Shown piece by piece: positions 1-9,775 of a stretch of 64,000 nt of DNA (positions within the stretch are counted from its first letter, which is position 1; each line of letters opens with the position of its first letter). The notes under the pieces are model-generated. The model was given only the letters and a program-made list of their open reading frames with translations. It searched no databases and was not told the DNA's origin. Origin of the DNA: Microbacteriaceae bacterium (GTDB lineage: Bacteria > Actinomycetota > Actinomycetes > Actinomycetales > Microbacteriaceae); the NCBI GenBank assembly GCA_025464995.1, contig JAODMO010000011.1, forward strand, positions 1 to 64,000. The letters are read 5' to 3'. The translations under genes and the position numbers were made by a program.

Positions 1-554
1 AAGTACTGCCCGGAATAACCCGACCAGCCTGAGGGGGTGGCATTGATGAACCGTGTCGAGTCGACGTTGCTGTGGAACGCACCGCTACTGTCAGGGAGAT
101 ATTGCTGCCAATAGTGGTGGACTTCGCCGGTCGGTACGACGTCGCCGAAGACGTCGTATACGCCCCCGCCAAGCGGTTTATATTGCGCGAAGTGGAACAT
201 GGATGTGCCGTAGCTTCTGAAGTATCCAGATTGCAGCCATGAGCCCCCCGCCGTATTCGCGATCATGGTCCATGAGTACGTGAAGTTGCCGAGAGCGAGG
301 GTCGAGGGGTTGAATGCGGTTGTATCGGTGTCACAGACTGAGGCTCTTTTGGCTGTGAGGACCGCGCTCACTCCCCGAAGTGTCGCTGCAGATGGCCGAT
401 ATTCGCCGTCGAAGTAATTGCCTCCCGGTCCCTGTGCAGTGCAATTCGTGACCTGCGCTGAAGCCGCCGGAGCAGTCGCGGTTTGCGAGACTCCGAGCAT
501 GACCACCACTGCGGCAGAGGCCGTGACGAACCTTAGAAACCGAGATGCAAACAT
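1..554 (-). CDS. Secreted protein of unknown function (3' end outside window)
   Basis: The reading frame stays open from an ATG at 554 to the left edge, so only the first 184 residues are seen. A GTGGAGG ribosome site lies about 8 bases upstream. The N-terminus (MFASRFLRF, then an Ala/Val-rich stretch ending near APAASAQ) is a Sec signal peptide. The mature part is rich in Tyr, Gly, Ser and Asn, has two Cys near residues 40 and 70, and shows no catalytic motif I recognise. It is divergent from the gene at 733. I infer export but assign no function. The partial frame and lack of a family match limit the call. Confidence 0.7.
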   Translation of the reverse strand, partial: MFASRFLRFVTASAAVVVMLGVSQTATAPAASAQVTNCTAQGPGGNYFDGEYRPSAATLRGVSAVLTAKRASVCDTDTTAFNPSTLALGNFTYSWTMIANTAGGSWLQSGYFRSYGTSMFHFAQYKPLGGGVYDVFGDVVPTGEVHHYWQQYLPDSSGAFHSNVDSTRFINATPSGWSGYSGQY

Positions 555-732
555 CGAGCCTCCACTTTTTCTCATTGTTTATTGAGCGGAGCTTAGGACT
601 GCAGCAGTGAGCGCACAACCCCCTTCAAGCACGCGGAGGGCGGCGGTCGAGCCGGTGGAGGCGTGATCGGAATCGGCCGTCGGTGTGGCGCGCTTAGGTC
701 TGTGCCGAAGCGATCGAGACGGTGAATGACGC

Positions 733-1737
733 GTGCGCCATGCCTGTTTCTCCTTGGGGCTCGGAAAGTTGCTTACGTGGTCAGAGAACAGCTCATTGCC
801 ACTTGCGATCTCCCTCTATCGTTGCCAGAGTCCCACCTTGACCGAACCGAACACAGTGGTCGTCCCCTTGCGCCCCCGGCGCAGAGGCGACGCGCGTGCG
901 TGGATCACTGCAATCGTCGCAGTCCTGGTTCTCGCATCGGTCTTCTTTGCAGGGAATGTGCTCACGCGACCTGTGGCGAGTGCAGCGACACCGCCGCTTC
1001 TTACTAGTTCGCCCGTCGACGGGACCCTTGAAGACGTCTTGGAGAGGCTGAGCGTGGCCGCACAAAACAACCAGAACGACACCCCGAGCCACCAGCGATC
1101 CATCGTCTACGAGACATGGTCGGCAAACATCACAGTCGGCGAGGACAAGACCGTGGACATCTTTGTCCAACCCCAAGAAATAGAGCGCACCTGGTCCGAC
1201 GACCTCTCCGGTCGGATAGTGACCCGCGCCGGGGCGGTGAAATGGGGAGAACAGACGGAAGCGGCGACCGCAGCTGAGCCGGGCACGGTCCTAGATGACG
1301 GAACTTTCGGGCCGGGCGAGTACCCCGCATTGTTCCCTGCAACGCCACCCGCGTCAGCAGGCGAGATGCGCACCTATCTCTCGAGTGTTCTCGGCCTCAC
1401 CGGCGAATCCACCGCCGGCGAGTGGTTCAAAGCAATCCAGGATCTCCGCGTCGACTGGCCTCTCACCGGCGCCCAGACATCCGCGCTCATACAGATAATC
1501 AAGACCCTTCCCGACGTGGCCGTGGCCGGAACGGTGACCGACCGGCTTGGCCGGCAAGGGGTCGCGCTCGAAACCGAAACCCGTGAAGGCGGCAACTTCA
1601 AGGACATCCTCGTCTTCGACAGCGCCACCGGTCTTCTCCTTTCCGCCGAGGACGTCTACTTAGGCGGACTCGAGGACATCGATTTGCCCGCTATGACCGT
1701 CCTCAGCTACACCGCATGGAAAGAACCGAATAGATGA
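733..1737 (+). CDS. Membrane-anchored protein resembling the actinobacterial CU044_5270 family
   Basis: The 334-residue protein has a basic patch (PLRPRRRGDARAW), one transmembrane segment near residues 57-78, and a large extracytoplasmic domain. Its layout (short cytoplasmic N-terminus, one TM, then a domain with a VVAGTVTDRLGRQGVAL-like stretch) resembles CU044_5270 proteins, which often pair with sigma factors. No sigma gene is visible here. The first 35 codons have unusually low third-position GC and no good ribosome site, so the true start may be the TTG at 838. The stop overlaps the next gene by 4 bases (ATGA), which suggests translational coupling with the secreted protein downstream. 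Family assignment is tentative. Confidence 0.6.
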   Translation: MRHACFSLGLGKLLTWSENSSLPLAISLYRCQSPTLTEPNTVVVPLRPRRRGDARAWITAIVAVLVLASVFFAGNVLTRPVASAATPPLLTSSPVDGTLEDVLERLSVAAQNNQNDTPSHQRSIVYETWSANITVGEDKTVDIFVQPQEIERTWSDDLSGRIVTRAGAVKWGEQTEAATAAEPGTVLDDGTFGPGEYPALFPATPPASAGEMRTYLSSVLGLTGESTAGEWFKAIQDLRVDWPLTGAQTSALIQIIKTLPDVAVAGTVTDRLGRQGVALETETREGGNFKDILVFDSATGLLLSAEDVYLGGLEDIDLPAMTVLSYTAWKEPNR

Positions 1738-2213
1738 GAAAACTCGCAGTCGCGGTGGCCGCCGCACTCCTCCTCATGGGCCTGGGCGCAGCGCCCGCTT
1801 CCGCCCTGACGAAAGGTGACGGGGGTCTTCAAGTTCGCATCGACGGCGTGCTCGCCGAATATCCCGGCGGCGTGCAGATCTCGGCCACGACCGTCTCCTG
1901 GGATGGCGGAGCGATCCTCCTGACGTTCCCATCGCCCTATTCACAAGCGATCGGAACCTGCGCGACCGGCAGTTACTGCGCCTTCAGCTCCACCAACTAC
2001 TCCGGCACGAAGCTCGCTTTCACCGGGTGCTCCGTGGGAGGCACAGCAAACAGCCTTGCGCCGCTCGGCGCGTCCGTCCGCTCGGTAGCGAACGCACGCA
2101 CCTCCGGAACCGTGCGGGCCATGAACGGCATCAGCGTCGTTCACACCCTCACCGCCAACACCGGCGTCGGCGTGAACGCATCGGCGCTCACCAATCTCTC
2201 CTGCACGACCTGA
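1734..2213 (+). CDS. Secreted I36-like peptidase inhibitor protein
   Basis: The 159-residue protein starts with a clear signal peptide cleaved near GAAPASA. The mature protein has a Cys pattern around CATGSYCAFSSTNYSG followed by Cys in FTGCS and a late NLSCTT. That resembles the beta/gamma-crystallin-like fold of peptidase inhibitor family I36 (Cys, Gly, Cys, aromatic, NYxG). It overlaps the upstream membrane protein by 4 bases, so the two are probably translated together. A role outside the cell, perhaps protease inhibition, is inference from the family; the target protease cannot be read from the sequence. Confidence 0.65.
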   Translation: MRKLAVAVAAALLLMGLGAAPASALTKGDGGLQVRIDGVLAEYPGGVQISATTVSWDGGAILLTFPSPYSQAIGTCATGSYCAFSSTNYSGTKLAFTGCSVGGTANSLAPLGASVRSVANARTSGTVRAMNGISVVHTLTANTGVGVNASALTNLSCTT

Positions 2214-2304
2214 ATCAGACGCACGACGTGGCGGCAGCGCTGCCACCTCGACCGGATCCTGACGCCCGCAGGGTCCATCACCGACAACGAACGTGGAGCC
2301 CGAC

Positions 2305-2570
2305 ATGCGACTACTCCCTCAAGTTCCACCGACCGCTGAGCAGCTAGCGCTGCTCACCGAGAACAAACCGGGCGTGCTCCTTATAAAAGGCGCAGCAGGA
2401 AGCGGCAAAACGACAACGGCGTTGCTCCGACTCCGCCAACTGTGTGCGTTCTGGGTGAACCGGAAGGCGCGGCTCGACCTGCCGGGTCCGGTGCGCGTTC
2501 TCGTCTTGACGTTCAACACGACGCTGAAGGGCTACATCGAAGCACTCGCTCAGGAGCAGATCAGGGGCTG
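2305..2570 (+). pseudogene. 5' fragment of a UvrD-like helicase
   Basis: The frame opens at ATG 2305 (in-frame GTG at 2293) and encodes about 88 residues typical of the N-terminus of superfamily 1 helicases. It has a Q-like PPTAEQLALL stretch, a Walker A motif GAAGSGKTTT and the strand VLVLTFNTTLKGYI. After ALAQEQIRG the similarity stops. The rest of the helicase (Walker B and motifs III-VI) is absent, and the frame runs into unrelated DNA. The downstream DNA codes for a different membrane protein in another frame, so this is a deletion joint. I infer that the fragment is inactive. Confidence 0.65.
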
Positions 2571-2968
2571 GAGTACCTTCACAATCGCGCTTCGACCCTC
2601 AGCGAGCAATCCGCGAGAGCTTCCCTGCTGTTCGCGATGGGAGCGGCGTCAGCTACCTTCGGCTCGGTCGTCTTCACGCTCCCTGAACGGGCTAAAGGTG
2701 TCTCGCGGGAAGCAATGGCGGGATTGCTCGGCGTGATTTCGATTTCGGCTCTCTTTGTGTTCGCGGGCGCATTCGACACGGCCGGTTACGTCTTGGCAGC
2801 GTTGATCGTCGCCACGTCGATAGTGGTCCAAATTTGGCCGCGCAAGCAGGTCGAGGATTCAGCTCGCGACGATGGCGGCGTTGAGCGTCGTTCTGGCGGG
2901 GAACCGAAGCGCCCACGTAGCGCGGGGGCACTGACGCCTGAGCGTTTCGCGGAGAGCCAGCGCTTAGT
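2570..2968 (+). pseudogene. Truncated multi-TM membrane protein fragment
   Basis: In the frame +2 to the helicase fragment, about 130 residues follow. They begin LEYLHNRASTLSEQSARAS and continue into two or three hydrophobic helices (LLFAMGAASATFGSVVF; GLLGVISISALFVFAG; GYVLAALIVATSIVVQI), then a charged tail. There is no start codon that would include the helical N-terminus, so the 5' end was lost at the joint with the helicase fragment. The frame stays open to 3113, but its last 50 codons read through the repeat element at 2971. A short helical region ahead of TM helices recalls two-TM effector modules of defence systems. I cannot name a family. Confidence 0.45.
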
Positions 2969-2970
2969 AG

Positions 2971-3106
2971 CGGAGGATTTTCCGCTTCCATGCGGAGGAT
3001 TGTGGATTTCCGTAGCTGGATCGAGCGAAAGAATCCCAGCAAATAAAAGGGCTCGGCGCCAGAAATTAAGTTATGTAAACGACCCACAGATGGTCAATTG
3101 CATAAC
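2971..3106 (+). repeat. Three-box element, copy 1
   Basis: Box 1 is CGGAGGATTTTCCG at 2971-2984. Box 2 is CATGCGGAGGATTG at 2989-3002. Box 3 is a 37-bp segment at 3070-3106 that starts GTTATG, ends CATAAC, and carries ACGACCCACAGATGG at 3079-3093. The same boxes in the same order and orientation occur at 6489-6622: boxes 1 and 2 are 18 bases apart in both copies, and boxes 1 and 3 are 108 and 104 bases apart. The DNA between boxes differs. This looks like a recognition site rather than a gene, perhaps for a recombinase, but the protein that uses it is unknown. Confidence 0.55.
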
Positions 3107-3140
3107 TAGCTGAAACGGTTTGCAAAACCCCAACAAAACG

Positions 3141-3170
3141 AAAAGGCCCCCGGGAAACCGGGGGCCTTTT
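3141..3170. terminator. Strong bidirectional hairpin terminator
   Basis: A 13-bp perfect stem (AAAAGGCCCCCGG paired with CCGGGGGCCTTTT) closes a GAAA loop. The stem ends in four T on one side and four A on the other, so it can end transcripts from either direction. It separates the truncated membrane protein from the gene-poor DNA that follows. Confidence 0.8.
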
Positions 3171-4131
<961 letters not shown>

Positions 4132-4287
4132 TTTTCTACACTAATTCACACTTTTCTACAGGAAATTACGCGTAAATCACCGATTTCTACAGTGCGATGC
4201 AGTTGACGGCCCGCCCTTATATCGATGTTTTCCACACTAATCGACACTTTTCTACAGTCCTTGATCACTATTTCGTCCTTTTCTACA
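4132..4287 (+). promoter_or_regulatory. Duplicated array of six TTTTCTACA boxes upstream of the Fic gene
   Basis: Boxes start at 4132, 4152, 4183, 4228, 4248 and 4279. Four are exact TTTTCTACA; 4183 is ATTTCTACA and 4228 is TTTTCCACA. Start-to-start distances are 20, 31, 45, 20 and 31, so a triad (20 then 31) is duplicated with a 96-base period. The last box ends one base before the AAAGGAG ribosome site of the Fic gene, so a bound protein would block expression. The likely binder is the AbiEi-like N-terminal domain of that protein, since AbiEi antitoxins repress their own promoters. The box also resembles a DnaA box or a plasmid iteron, so a replication origin is the alternative. Confidence 0.6.
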
Positions 4288-4300
4288 GAAAGGAGCACCG

Positions 4301-5974
4301 GTGGCAATCATCGTCGCGTCCGACCTCCCAGACCGCGCAACCGGCTCACGCCTCACCGCCGAGGGGAAGCTCATACGCCTGACTCGCGGCATCTATTCGG
4401 ACGAGGTCCGGAAAGCGCCCGAGCTCATCGTCGCGGAGAACTGGACCCGGCTTCTGTCCTTGGTCATGCCGAACGCCGTAATCGTCGATCGCAGCGCGTT
4501 TACGATGCGTCCCGTCGACGGCTACGTTTTCGTGGTGTCGGACCGAGCCCGAAATATCGAACTCCCAGGTCTGACGATCGTCTCCCGGACCGGGCTTCCG
4601 GCCCAGCCAGACGACATCCCCGGGCCCAATGGCATTGCCTACTCGTCTGAACAGCGCGGGTTGATCGAAAATCTCACCCCGAGCCGTTCCGTGGCGGGCC
4701 GCCCTCAACGCACGCTCAAGCGCGAAGAACTCCACGACGTCATCGTCGGTATCGCCTCGACGCGAAGCTCAGAGAAGCAGGAACGGCTGCAGGCCGCAGT
4801 CCACGATTTCGCGGATAGGGCCGGCCGACCTGACGATGCGACGAGTATCGATGTGTTCTTCGAGTCCGCGCGAGGCGAGCGGCCCACCGTCCAGACGAAA
4901 TCGAAAGGCATGTTGGCCGCCCAGACCGGGGCCAGCCACGACCCGCGCCGAGCTCAACGATTCGAACAGCTCGCAGCCGACCTCCTCGCCCTGCAACCCC
5001 GTGTGCGTCTATCAATTGCAGGACCGGACACCGAGTACCTGCCATTCTTCGACGCCTACTTCTCCAACTTCATCGAAGGCACCGAATTCACGGTGCAAGA
5101 CGCCGCTGACATCGTGCTGCGCGGCATCATCCCGGAGGACCGCCCGGAAGATGCACACGACGTCCTCGGGACATACCGGATCCTCAACGACCACACGGAG
5201 ATGAGCCGTGTGCTGACGTCGGCCGACGACTTTCTGGTGACACTGCAGACACGTCACGCCGCGATCATGGAAGCGCGACCTGGCAAACACCCCGGCAAGT
5301 ACAAGACCCGGGCGAACCGGGCGGGTGAAACGCTCTTCGTCGACCCGGCCCTGGTCGAGGGAACGCTCCGGGCCGGTTGGGATTCACTTCAAAGCCTCCG
5401 CGACCCCTTTGCGCGCGCGACGTTCATGATGTTCCTCGTCAGCGAGGTGCACCCATTCGACGACGGGAACGGCCGACTCTCGCGGATGATGATGAATTCT
5501 GAATTCGCGCAGCAAGACTCCACGCAGATCCTTATCCCCACCGTCCTCCGCAGCGACTTTCTCTCTGCGCTGGCTGCATTGACCCACAACGGTCGCCACG
5601 GCGGTCTCGTGAACGTGCTCGACTTCGCGCAGCGCTACACGGCCCAGATCGACTTCTCCGACTTCGCCCGCGCGCACCAACTACTCGGAGCAACCCATTC
5701 CTATATCGACTCGTCGCAAGCTGAGCGCCGAGGAATCCGTTTGATCCTCCCATCGGCGCTTCCGCTCGGTTGGGAGTCTGCACCTCCGCTCGACGCCGAC
5801 GGCAATGCCGTCGGACAATCGATTCTGGAAAGCATCAACGCAGTCGACGCCGGAAATGGCGTCGACGGCTCGCGATTGCGAGAAGGCGACCGAGGCGCAT
5901 TGACGGACAGAGGGCGGTTCGCAGCAGATCGTCAAAGCCCGCCTGACTTGCAACTCAACGCGCCGACAGTCTGA
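4301..5974 (+). CDS. Fic-domain protein with AbiEi-like N-terminal DNA-binding domain
   Basis: The 557-residue protein starts at GTG 4301 behind AAAGGAG. Residues 1-36 (GKLIRLTRGIYSDE at 22-35) match the winged-helix start of AbiEi-type antitoxins. The Fic core carries HPFDDGNGRLSR at 384-395, the intact catalytic motif of AMP transferases. Upstream, SNFIEG at 255-260 fits the class II inhibitory motif (S/T)xxxE(G/N), which blocks ATP binding through its Glu (E259). The protein is therefore predicted to carry its own brake and its own DNA-binding domain. The C-terminal 70 residues are polar and may be disordered. No separate toxin or antitoxin gene lies next to it. AMPylation activity and autoregulation are inferred from motifs. 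Confidence 0.85.
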   Translation: MAIIVASDLPDRATGSRLTAEGKLIRLTRGIYSDEVRKAPELIVAENWTRLLSLVMPNAVIVDRSAFTMRPVDGYVFVVSDRARNIELPGLTIVSRTGLPAQPDDIPGPNGIAYSSEQRGLIENLTPSRSVAGRPQRTLKREELHDVIVGIASTRSSEKQERLQAAVHDFADRAGRPDDATSIDVFFESARGERPTVQTKSKGMLAAQTGASHDPRRAQRFEQLAADLLALQPRVRLSIAGPDTEYLPFFDAYFSNFIEGTEFTVQDAADIVLRGIIPEDRPEDAHDVLGTYRILNDHTEMSRVLTSADDFLVTLQTRHAAIMEARPGKHPGKYKTRANRAGETLFVDPALVEGTLRAGWDSLQSLRDPFARATFMMFLVSEVHPFDDGNGRLSRMMMNSEFAQQDSTQILIPTVLRSDFLSALAALTHNGRHGGLVNVLDFAQRYTAQIDFSDFARAHQLLGATHSYIDSSQAERRGIRLILPSALPLGWESAPPLDADGNAVGQSILESINAVDAGNGVDGSRLREGDRGALTDRGRFAADRQSPPDLQLNAPTV

Positions 5975-6001
5975 CTGTCGACTAGTTTCCCGGGCGGAAG
6001 G

Positions 6002-6295
6002 TTGACCCTCCACCGTCTGACGGCTCGCGAACATCCGCGTCGGGACGCGACCATTGCAGTCGAAGGCGGCACCTACGTCACCGGGTTGGGAGGGCCGCTG
6101 ACGTATTGGTACTGGTCTACGGCGAGCTCACTCGCGCATGGAGAGCCAGCCAACATGGCGGCCATATCGGATCTCACATTCATCGAGGGCGATCATCGCG
6201 ATTCTCCGATCGGCTTTGTCGAACCGAGGGCGGCGAGCATCTTCCTACATCTGGAGGCCGCGCATCAGCTCATCACCAAAGCCCACGAGCTGTGA
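6002..6295 (+). CDS. Small hypothetical protein (doubtful)
   Basis: A 97-codon frame from TTG 6002 has reasonable third-position GC. It reads as a plausible mixed protein with an EGDHRDSPIGFVEPRAASIF stretch and a helical end. There is no clear ribosome site and no family match. It lies just after the Fic gene but 27 bases past its stop and has no visible promoter. It could equally be the tail of a lost gene. Confidence 0.3.
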   Translation: MTLHRLTAREHPRRDATIAVEGGTYVTGLGGPLTYWYWSTASSLAHGEPANMAAISDLTFIEGDHRDSPIGFVEPRAASIFLHLEAAHQLITKAHEL

Positions 6296-6488
6296 AACCG
6301 GCGGGCGGGCGAAAGCGGGCGATCCAGCTAGATCGGTCGTCGGCCTGCGGACCAAGATGCTGAACAGATCTTCACATCACCCTGACTCCTGAGCTCAGAG
6401 AATGGCTTGAAGTCGTTTTGGTGAGCTTTTGCTTCCCCGCGACGACTGGAGATGTGTCGGGAATCCCAGACGTTTACTGGACTTCGGG

Positions 6489-6622
6489 CGGAGGATTTTC
6501 CGGAATCATGCAGAGGATCGAGTTTTGAATCAGCTCGCTCGGCTGAACGTCCCCAGTGTCTATGCGGGCACATTGGGTGATCGAGAGTTACAACGACCCA
6601 CAGATGGGTGTAATTCCACAAC
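6489..6622 (+). repeat. Three-box element, copy 2
   Basis: Box 1 CGGAGGATTTTCCG lies at 6489-6502. Box 2 CATGCAGAGGATCG lies at 6507-6520. Box 3 at 6587-6622 runs from GTTAC to CACAAC and carries ACGACCCACAGATGG at 6593-6607. Box 3 can fold as ACCCA-CAGA-TGGGT; in copy 1 the matching pairing shifts to GACC...GGTC, a compensated change. Both copies point the same way and enclose about 3.5 kb with the Fic gene. Confidence 0.55.
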
Positions 6623-6786
6623 CTTTCCTTTTCCTCGGCGTTCGGTTGCGGCGTACGACACCTTCCAGCGGCTGCCCTCCGGCGGCAGCGCCATCGCCTC
6701 GCGTACCTCCGGGCTTCGCACGTCGTAGCTTCGGAGGCTCAATGCATTGCGTTCGCGGCGCTTGCGCTCGCCGCGCTGCTTCTGTG

Positions 6787-7060
6787 TTAGCGCTGCGGCG
6801 TCGTGGCACGCTTGGATTCTCGCCATTCTTCAGTCACGTCCATCGTCAGCACTTCGCGAGTGCAGCATTCCGGCGGGTTGGCCGGCGGCTTGATGACGAG
6901 CGCGCGGTCCTTGCCCTCGGTTTTGACCATCGGTACATAAGGTGGGCAATCCACGGTCGCCGACTTGTCGCGTGCGGGGCACGACATCCGTATTGCACCG
7001 GTTTCGTCTGGTGCCTCGTGCCTCGTGCACCTTGAAGGTCAGTCGCGACTCGACACGTCG
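6787..7060 (-). pseudogene. Remnant of a DDE-type transposase (C-terminal zinc region)
   Basis: The minus frame ending at 6787 contains MSCPARDKSATVDCPP, then KPPANPPECCTREVLTMDV. This Cys-Pro ... CP ... CCT(Q/R) layout is the zinc-binding region of a common actinobacterial transposase family (IS1182-like). An upstream piece, SRLTFKVHEARG, is in another frame, so at least one frameshift lies near 7020. The catalytic DDE residues and the usual RNxVEG end are missing. The frame stops after TTPQR. It is a decayed fragment and supports past insertion activity next to the Fic locus. The family label is from memory of the motif pattern. Confidence 0.45.
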
Positions 7061-7320
7061 GCACGCCTGAGGCCGACAACGCTGAACGCAAGGGCCTATG
7101 GCCCTCCGTCTGCTAGCGACCCAGCAATCGTGCCAAGAACCCCGTTGACGTGGCAGCCTTCGGGTGGCCTTGGCACTGGTCCGCTCGCGGAACTCGGCGC
7201 ATGACCTGATCGACGTGCTGTCCACAACCAGCCCACGTGGTCTTTCCGCAGACGCGGCACTTCACGGCTCGACACATGGTTTTCTCCGTTTCTGGACCTC
7301 CAAGTGAGGCGCCTCGGCAA

Positions 7321-7344
7321 AAGTATACCCCCGGGGGTATACTT
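7321..7344. promoter_or_regulatory. 24-bp perfect palindrome, CsoR/CstR-type operator with -10 element
   Basis: The palindrome has half-site AAGTATACCCCC and its exact mirror, ending 6 bases before the ATG at 7351. The TACCCCC/GGGGGTA core is typical of operators for CsoR-family repressors. TATACT at 7338-7343 can serve as the -10 element, which puts the transcript start at about the ATG. The CstR-like repressor at the end of the same operon is the likely ligand. Confidence 0.75.
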
Positions 7345-7350
7345 CATCTC

Positions 7351-9011
7351 ATGAAAACGATCATCCTCGGCGGCGTAGCCGGCGGTATGTCGGCGGCGAC
7401 GCGCCTTCGCCGCCTCGACGAGCAGCGCGCGATTCTGGTGTTCGAGCGGGGTTTCCACGTCTCGTTCGCCAATTGCGGGCTCCCCTATTACGTGGGGGGA
7501 GTGATCGCAGATCGATCTTCGCTCCTCCTGCAGACGCCGGAGTCGCTTGCGGCTCGATTCGCTCTCGACGTCCGGGTGCGACACGAAGTCGTTGCCATCG
7601 ACACGGCGGCGAAGAGCGTGACGGTCCGCGATCTCGATACCGGGGTCGAAACCCACGAAACCTACGACACTCTCGTGCTCGCCGGGGGCTCCTCCACGGG
7701 CAGCGGGCCGACGAGAGGCGCCGTCCCCACTCACACGCTCCGGAGCCTCGATGATGTTGACCGCGTTCTAGAGGTGTTGGAGAGCGTTGACCGACAGGCG
7801 CGCGTGACCGTGATCGGTGCGGGCTATATCGGCCTGGAAGCGGTGGAGAACCTGCTGGCTCGCGGTGCGCGGGTCACAGTGGTGCAGCGGGGGCCGCAGG
7901 TCTTGTCGCCCCTCGATCCGGAGATGGCCGCCCCCGTCGAGAGGCTCCTGCGAGAGCACGGTGTCGACGTCCGCCTCGGCACCACGGTGAGGGGAGCGCG
8001 TGACGGCAACGTCGAACTCTCCGACGGCTCGACGGTTCTCACCGACCTGGTCATCGAGGCCAGCGGTGTCCATCCGGAGACCGCCTTGGCGCGCGCCGCC
8101 GGGCTCGTCATCGGACCATCCGGCGGGATCGCCGTGGACGATCACCAACGCACAAGCGATCCGTCCATTTTCGCGGTCGGAGACGGCGTGGAGAAGCGCG
8201 ATTCGATCGACGGCCGCCCGACCCTTGTCACGATGGCCGGATTGGCGAACCGGCACGGCCGTGCGGCTGCCGACGCGATCGCCGGCGAAGACACTCCACC
8301 TGCGGCCCCGGCCCTCGGCACGGGGATCGTTGGCGTGCTCGGCCTCACGATTGCGACGGCGGGGTGGAGTGAAAAGCGCCTCCTGTCGGTGGGGCGCGCT
8401 CACACAGTCATCCACACGCATCCGTCCTCGCATGCGGGCTACTACCCGGGGGCGCAACAGATGGCCCTCAAGTTGCTCGTGGATCCTGACGACGACCGAA
8501 TCCTGGGAGCGCAGATCGTCGGACGCGATGGTGTCGACAAACGCATCGACGTCATCGCGACCGCCATGGCTGGCGGCATCACGGCCTCCGGGCTCTCCCG
8601 TCTTGAGCTTGCGTACGCTCCGCAGTACGGCTCGGCGAAAGACCCCGTCAATTTGGCCGGCTACGTCGCCGACAACATCCGCACCGGTGCCACCCGCACC
8701 GTGCAATGGCATCAGCTCGACGTGGCCATGGAGTCCGGGGCCACGCTGGTCGACGTTCGAAGCGCGACTGAGTTCGCGGCCGGGTCCATCCCCGGCGCCG
8801 TCAATGTTCCCCTCGACGCGCTCCGTGCTCGCCACGACGAGCTACCCGCCGGAGCTTTGATCGTCCACTGCCAAGTCGGTCAACGAGGCCACACCGCCGC
8901 ACGCCTCCTTACCCAGCTCGGACACGACGTCGCCAACCTCGACGGTGGCTACGTGACGTGGACCGCCGGGATTGCCGCCACCGCCACCGCCACTCCCACG
9001 GAAGAAGCAGC

Positions 9012-9015
<4 letters not shown>
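7351..9015 (+). CDS. CoA-disulfide reductase fused to rhodanese (CoADR-Rhd)
   Basis: The 554-residue protein has an FAD-binding GGVAGGMSAATRLRR near residues 7-21. The redox Cys (C42) sits in NCGLPYYVGG, the hallmark of CoA-disulfide reductases. An NAD(P)H site GAGYIGLEAVENL follows in the middle, then the dimerisation domain. A C-terminal rhodanese domain has its catalytic Cys at C507 in VHCQVGQRG. Such fusions reduce CoA persulfide or polysulfide and pass on sulfane sulfur in the cytoplasm. I chose ATG 7351 because an upstream in-frame start would place the operator inside the gene. There is no ribosome site, so the message is probably leaderless. It overlaps the next gene by 4 bases (ATGA). 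Confidence 0.88.
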
Positions 9016-9634
<619 letters not shown>

Positions 9635-9775
9635 ATGGAATCTCCGAATTGCGGATGTGGAGAATCGATTGGACCATGGTGTGAGAACCTGGCGCTCGTG
9701 ATCAGCGGGCGTCTCACCCGGGGAGAGCCACCAGCTTCGGCCACCGTCCATGCCGGTGATCACCGCGGTGCTCGG

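Noticed and set aside
2971-3106. Integron attC or resolvase res site
   Set aside because: The end bases do not fit the attC core consensus, and the box spacing does not fit a known three-subsite res. Kept only as an unnamed repeat element.
6560-6826. 88-codon minus-strand frame next to the transposase remnant
   Set aside because: It runs through the three-box element, has no ribosome site and matches no family. I could not support it as a gene.
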